Below are positions 42,218-45,989 of a DNA stretch of 45,989 bases, piece after piece. Below the pieces are notes generated by a model. The model did not search any database, was not told where the DNA came from, and saw nothing but the letters and a program-made list of their open reading frames with translations. The translations under genes were made by a program, and so were the position numbers. Each line of letters begins with the position of its first letter. Within the stretch, counting starts at the first letter, position 1. Source of the DNA: JANXQE01 sp035651635. GTDB lineage: Bacteria > Verrucomicrobiota > Verrucomicrobiia > Limisphaerales > UBA8199. Location: contig DASRFK010000311.1 of assembly GCA_035651635.1 (NCBI GenBank), positions 1 to 45,989 of the forward strand. Direction: 5' to 3'.

Positions 42218-42951
42218 CCCAGGAACCCCCCTCCATCGCTCTATCGGTGCTGGTTGTCGATGACGAAACACAAATCCAAAGGCTACTGACGATCGCGCTG
42301 GAGGCGACAGGCTATCGGGTGGCGACCGCCGGCACTGGTCAGCAAGCCCTGGCGCTTATCGCTCGACAACGACATGACCTAATCATTCTTGATCTCGGTT
42401 TGCCAGACATCAGCGGATTATTGGTGCTGCAACAATTGCGGGAGTGGACTCAAACCCCGGTCATCATTCTCACCGTGCAGGACGGCGAAGCCGAAAAAGT
42501 CGAGGCACTCGACAGCGGCGCCGACGACTATGTAACCAAACCTTTTAACACCGCCGAATTACTGGCGCGGCTGCGGGCGGCCACCCGCCGATCCAATCAA
42601 CCCCGCTCGCGCGACCCCCTTTTTTCCTTTGGCGAGCTCAAGGTGGACCTGGCTGCCCGGCGAGTTTCCTTTCAAGGGCAGCCGGTCAAACTCACCGCGA
42701 AAGAATACGCCTTACTTCGGCTTTTTGTTTTGCACGCCGGCAAAGTTCTAACCCATCGCCATATCCTGCGGGAAGTCTGGGGGGCCAGCCACGAAAATGA
42801 CACCCAGTACCTCCGCGTGTACCTGAAACGTTTGCGAGAAAAACTCGAGCCCGACCACTCTGCCCGGCCGCTCTTCCTCACTGAACCGGGCGTGGGGTAC
42901 CGGTTGGCTGAGGGTGGCACGGAAGAGCGCGAGCCCGTGGGGGATAGTTGA
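42214..42951 (+). CDS. KdpE-like OmpR-family response regulator
   Basis: The 245-residue product has a receiver domain (VVDDETQIQRLL, phospho-acceptor Asp60 in LIILDLGLPD, lysine in YVTKPFN) and a winged-helix DNA-binding domain (VKLTAKEYALLRLFVLHAGK to VWGASHENDTQYLRVYLKRLREKLE). The wording is typical of KdpE. It overlaps the sensor by 4 bp and is its partner. Target promoters are unknown; the nearby glnK-amt genes are one candidate by position only. Confidence 0.92.
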   Translation: MTQEPPSIALSVLVVDDETQIQRLLTIALEATGYRVATAGTGQQALALIARQRHDLIILDLGLPDISGLLVLQQLREWTQTPVIILTVQDGEAEKVEALDSGADDYVTKPFNTAELLARLRAATRRSNQPRSRDPLFSFGELKVDLAARRVSFQGQPVKLTAKEYALLRLFVLHAGKVLTHRHILREVWGASHENDTQYLRVYLKRLREKLEPDHSARPLFLTEPGVGYRLAEGGTEEREPVGDS

Positions 42952-42952
42952 G

Positions 42953-43040
42953 GCGTTAAGATGTTAAAAGCGTTAAAACCGTTGAAACGTGCAGGGATAC
43001 TGCGAGGTTCACCGTTTTAACGTTTTAACGCTTCAACGTT
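42953..43040. terminator. AT-rich inverted repeat between convergent genes
   Basis: GCGTTAAGATGTTAAAAGCG on the left matches, in reverse complement, GCGTTAAAACGTTAAAACGG from the right half (43005-43031). It separates the plus-strand kdpE-like gene and the minus-strand kinase gene and could end transcription from both sides. The stem is imperfect. Confidence 0.5.
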
Positions 43041-43050
43041 TCTTCGCTCC

Positions 43051-44811
43051 TCAGTGCTTCTTGCGAAAATAGAGCAGCAGCAAAAAGAAGAACAATGCCT
43101 GCAGCAAAATAAACCCCAGTACCATGGGTAGCCACCGAAACCGGGACTTCCAGATTTGCGGCGCCTGCAACCGGCTGCAGCGATTGGTCATCTCGACCAC
43201 TTCGTAATCGTCCAACTCCCGTTTCATCTCCGCTGCCGATTGGTACCGCCGCTTGGGGTCGCGTTCCATGGCGTGAAGAATGATCTCCTCCAACACTGGC
43301 GTGAGCTTGTTATTGAGTTTGCGCGGGGCAACCGGATCGCCCGTGACCCGGGCGTTCATAATCACATACGCGCTGTCCCCGCCGAAAGGTGGTTCACCGG
43401 TGACCATTTCATACAAAATTGCCCCGAGGCTGTAGATATCGGTGCGTTCGTCGCCGCGGCCCCCACGGACTTGCTCGGGCGCCATGTAATCGGGCGTGCC
43501 CATCGTGGGGGTGAAACCTACAAACGTGAGGCGCCTGGCGCCCTGGGCGCGGGCAATGCCGAAATCCATAATCCGAATCGTGCCATCGTTGCAGAGCATG
43601 ATGTTTTGGGGCTTGAGATCGCGATGAATCACGCCGTGCTTGTGCATGTAATCGAGCGCCTCGCAAATCCGGCTGGCGATCTTCACCGCATCCGGCTCGG
43701 GCAAAGGGTGCACATTCTTCAGTAACTCGCTGAGGGTCTGGCCCTCCAGATACTCCATCACCAGGTACGACCGGCTCTTCTTTTCGACGGGGATGATTTT
43801 GAGGATGTACGGATGGTTGAGCTGCAAGCCAATCTCTTCCTCCCGACGGAAGCGATCGAACCCGGCCGGGTCGCTCTCGATCTGTAGATAAGGCACCTTG
43901 AGGGCGACCGCCGCGCCGGTCTGCCGGTCGGTCGCTTTGAATAACGAGGCCATTCCACTCTTGGCGATGACATCCGTTATTTCAAAGCGCTCGTCCAGGA
44001 CCGAGCCGACGGCCAAATCATGGCCGGGATTGCCGCCCGGATTTGCAGCAGGATGCGGCGCCTTGTCGTGGTCGACATCCCAAACCTGGACGATTTGGGC
44101 CGAAACGTTGTCACTGACCTGTCTCTTCTCCGCCAACGAAATCAGGCGCTTGCACGCTTCCCCCGGGTGATACTTGATCACGGCCTCCAGAATTTCCTCA
44201 TCCAAAAGAAAACCGTAGAGCCCGTCTGAGCACTGCAAGATGATATCTCCGCGCTGCAGCGGCTGGGTGGTGATATCGTAATGACACATGGGTTCGTAAC
44301 CAACGCTACGGGTAAGGGTTGAACGGTGGGGGCTGGTCATGGCATTGCGCTCCAGCAGCAAGCCCAGTTTCACCTGCAGAGCGGTGTAGGAATGATCGGT
44401 GGTCAGCCGCTTGATCTTGCCACCACGGACCAAGTACGCCCGCGAGTCCCCAACGTGGGCGATGGTTACCCGGTCGTGCCGGAAAATCGAAACCAGCAAC
44501 GTCGTCGCCATGCGGCCCTTGTCCCGTGTTGCTTGAAATACTTTTGTGGCCGCAGTGTCGAACATTTCTCGAACCACGTCGGAAGCCGAGGCTTCTGGCT
44601 TGGCTTCTTTAAACACGGCCAGGGCACTTTCCGCCGCCAACCGGCTGGCGACATCGCCGTTGCCTTCACCGCCCACCCCATCCGCCAGGATTGCCACCCC
44701 GCCCGTCTTCTGCTTGAGCTCGAACTCCTCCGGTTCCCAGAACAACAGGAAATCCTCATTATGGTCGCGGACCATGCCCGCGCTGGAGATCTGGTGACAC
44801 TTAACTTTCAT
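43051..44811 (-). CDS. PP2C phosphatase fused to Ser/Thr kinase, tail-anchored
   Basis: The 586-residue product has an N-terminal PP2C phosphatase (RDHNED, LADGVGGEGNGD, HVGDSRAYLVRGG, CSDGLYGF, SDNVSA; residues 1-245), a 20-residue Pro/Gly linker, a protein kinase (about 270-530; Lys304 in VALKVP, HRDLKPQN at 395-402, DFG at 415-417, YMAPEQVRG) and one C-terminal membrane helix (WLPMVLGFILLQALFFF) with a basic end. Both enzymes have their catalytic residues. The kinase Gly-rich loop is unusual, IAKSGMASLFK rather than GxGxxG. The fusion would add and remove phosphate on the same or related targets, at the cytoplasmic side of the membrane. Such fusions are known in several phyla. Confidence 0.9.
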   Translation of the reverse strand: MKVKCHQISSAGMVRDHNEDFLLFWEPEEFELKQKTGGVAILADGVGGEGNGDVASRLAAESALAVFKEAKPEASASDVVREMFDTAATKVFQATRDKGRMATTLLVSIFRHDRVTIAHVGDSRAYLVRGGKIKRLTTDHSYTALQVKLGLLLERNAMTSPHRSTLTRSVGYEPMCHYDITTQPLQRGDIILQCSDGLYGFLLDEEILEAVIKYHPGEACKRLISLAEKRQVSDNVSAQIVQVWDVDHDKAPHPAANPGGNPGHDLAVGSVLDERFEITDVIAKSGMASLFKATDRQTGAAVALKVPYLQIESDPAGFDRFRREEEIGLQLNHPYILKIIPVEKKSRSYLVMEYLEGQTLSELLKNVHPLPEPDAVKIASRICEALDYMHKHGVIHRDLKPQNIMLCNDGTIRIMDFGIARAQGARRLTFVGFTPTMGTPDYMAPEQVRGGRGDERTDIYSLGAILYEMVTGEPPFGGDSAYVIMNARVTGDPVAPRKLNNKLTPVLEEIILHAMERDPKRRYQSAAEMKRELDDYEVVEMTNRCSRLQAPQIWKSRFRWLPMVLGFILLQALFFFLLLLYFRKKH

Positions 44812-44910
44812 GGATTAAGTCTAATCTTAGCCGCAAAGCAAACTGAGATGGGAGCGGCGATTTGAGGATCCAGATTTCGTCGGAAATTACGACCAAAAAA
44901 TGGAGAAAAG

Positions 44911-44936
44911 CCCGGCCGCCCTTGCGGGCGGCCGGG
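44911..44936 (-). terminator. Rho-independent-type terminator of the permease gene
   Basis: CCCGGCCGCCC, loop TTGC and GGGCGGCCGGG form an 11-bp perfect stem 29 bp past the permease stop. On the minus strand it is followed by CTTTTCTCCATTTTTT, a T-rich tail. Confidence 0.75.
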
Positions 44937-44965
44937 ACTCATTAGGCCTTAAGGATTTCCGCAGT

Positions 44966-45989
44966 TCAGGCGGTAGCTGGTTTGCGCGAAAGCAGAATCT
45001 CTTTGCCGCTCGCCTTGCTTCCTTTGATGAAATAGTAAGCTCCGTAACCGCCCCACAAGGCCACGACGCCCAGTGCGATATACGGTTCTTTGACGCTCAT
45101 CCCTGGAACCATGAAAGGTCCGATCAAATAGAACAGCATGCACGCCAGATTGGCAACCAGCCCAAAGATTGGGATCAGGAAGTGTTTAATTCCATTGAAC
45201 ATGTGATGTTCCTTGAACGCCACAATGGCAACCAGGCAGGTCGTCATATACAGCAGGAACGTGCCGAAATTGCTGATCAGTGTGATCATCACCAGCGTAT
45301 TGGGCAACTTGGCGTACTTGGCGGGGTCGCTGAGAATCCCGAAGCTGTACCACAGGTTGTGCTTGTCCAGGGCTGCTGGTGTCGTGCCGCCCAGGTAGAG
45401 CCAGACGGTGGCAATGCCGATAAAGATGGAAATGATGCTTAGCGTCCAAATCGCGCGATGCGGCGAAAGCGTTCTGCCATGTACCAGACCAAAGTGCGAG
45501 GGAACCTCTTCGTCCCGGCCCATCGCGTACGTTACGCGCGCGCCGGTATTCAAGCAGGACAAAGTTGTGCCAACCAGGGCAAGGAGCACCGTAAAGGCCT
45601 GCACGAGCATGAAAGCTTTACCCGCCGAAGCGCTGCCAAACGCCCACGTTCCCACAATCGTCATCATGTCACCCAGAGGCGCGCCGGAAGCGCCGGCGTT
45701 TGTGATGGTGTAACCGTTATTGAGAAAGTAGTTCGCCGCGAAGTACTCAAAGAGATAGCACATGGCTCCCTGGATCACGAGCGAGAGCAATACCGCCCGA
45801 CCGACGTCCTTCTTTGGATTTTTGGCTTCTTCGCCCATCGCCGTAACCGATTCGAATCCGACCAGGAGGAGAATCGCAATGCACGCCTGAATAATCATGA
45901 AGCTGAACCCGTGGGGCGAAACGACCGAGGCTGCCGAAGCGTGGTTGTTGAAGGTCAACGGGTCTTTGGCGTCACCGGGTTTGCCCGTG
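44966..45989 (-). CDS. Amino-acid permease (APC superfamily), N-terminus cut by window
   Basis: The frame is open to the window edge; visible codons add TGKPGDAKDP before a TTG that is only internal. About 340 residues remain, with roughly eight membrane helices. The segment LLLVGFESVTAMGEEAKNPKKDVGRAVLLS is the conserved APC motif (FxGfe...EEakNPkrdiPrai), and the later SCLNTGARVTYAMGRDEEVPSHFG is the matching helix 8 region. It should import or exchange amino acids or amines. The C-terminal end is short and basic (LLSRKPATA). The substrate is unknown. Confidence 0.85.
   Translation of the reverse strand, partial: TGKPGDAKDPLTFNNHASAASVVSPHGFSFMIIQACIAILLLVGFESVTAMGEEAKNPKKDVGRAVLLSLVIQGAMCYLFEYFAANYFLNNGYTITNAGASGAPLGDMMTIVGTWAFGSASAGKAFMLVQAFTVLLALVGTTLSCLNTGARVTYAMGRDEEVPSHFGLVHGRTLSPHRAIWTLSIISIFIGIATVWLYLGGTTPAALDKHNLWYSFGILSDPAKYAKLPNTLVMITLISNFGTFLLYMTTCLVAIVAFKEHHMFNGIKHFLIPIFGLVANLACMLFYLIGPFMVPGMSVKEPYIALGVVALWGGYGAYYFIKGSKASGKEILLSRKPATA

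Noticed and set aside
42953..43040. Short tandem repeat of GTTAAAA/AACGTTTTAACG units as a mobile element
   Set aside because: It is explained better as an imperfect inverted repeat between convergent genes.

Overview
The window looks like a chromosomal segment from a Verrucomicrobiota bacterium, probably of the Pedosphaera/Limisphaerales type. The reasons are moderately high GC, a PEP-CTERM-like surface protein, paired PQQ-type beta-propeller proteins, a fused PP2C/Ser-Thr kinase, a secreted protein ending in a 'TGPW...KFYRI' domain, and intergenic DNA full of palindromic repeats. This assignment rests on remembered family distributions, not on a marker gene. No rRNA, tRNA or CRISPR array was seen.

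Layout. (1) 1-6518, minus strand: a truncated adenylate-forming ligase, a sodium:solute symporter with a small membrane partner, and two exported beta-propeller proteins. (2) 6733-13370, minus strand: a seven-gene group with a chorismate-lyase-like protein, a 4-hydroxybenzoyl-CoA-type thioesterase, a PaaK-like ligase, a flavin halogenase-like oxidoreductase, a HemN/HemW-like radical SAM enzyme and two membrane proteins. I infer an undescribed 4-hydroxybenzoate-derived small-molecule pathway. (3) 13645-16979: a methyltransferase, a PEP-CTERM-like protein and a TPR-sulfotransferase. (4) 17213-28612: a chemosensory locus with CheA, CheW, CheB, CheR, a soluble giant receptor, three CheC phosphatases, two single-domain CheY proteins, a PAS histidine kinase and an Rcp1-type regulator, with no flagellar gene in view. 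(5) 29035-34915: a secreted PA-domain protein, then an overlapping lipid-type trio (PlsC acyltransferase, PAP2_C phosphatase/transferase, YiiX-like papain-fold hydrolase). (6) 34916-37751: repeat-rich DNA holding a 271-bp imperfect palindrome, a zinc-ribbon membrane protein, a toxin-antitoxin pair and one of two copies of a MITE-like element. (7) 37752-42951: a small membrane protein, Amt and GlnK for ammonium uptake, and divergently a KdpD-like/KdpE-like two-component pair with no kdpFABC in view. (8) 43051-45989: a PP2C-kinase fusion and a truncated amino-acid permease.

How the parts work together. The che genes are tightly packed with 4-bp overlaps and should make one signalling array whose phospho-CheY is removed by CheC proteins, since neither CheZ nor CheD is seen. 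Its output is unknown. The region 2 genes are spaced 16-67 bp apart (153 bp after the first) and could form one operon. GlnK and Amt form the standard nitrogen-sensing transport pair. The best candidates for something undescribed are the 4-hydroxybenzoate-type cluster, the CheC-rich chemosensory locus with its symmetric soluble receptor, the PlsC-PAP2_C-YiiX trio, and the two structured repeat families. All functional calls come from reading motifs by eye; no database search was possible.
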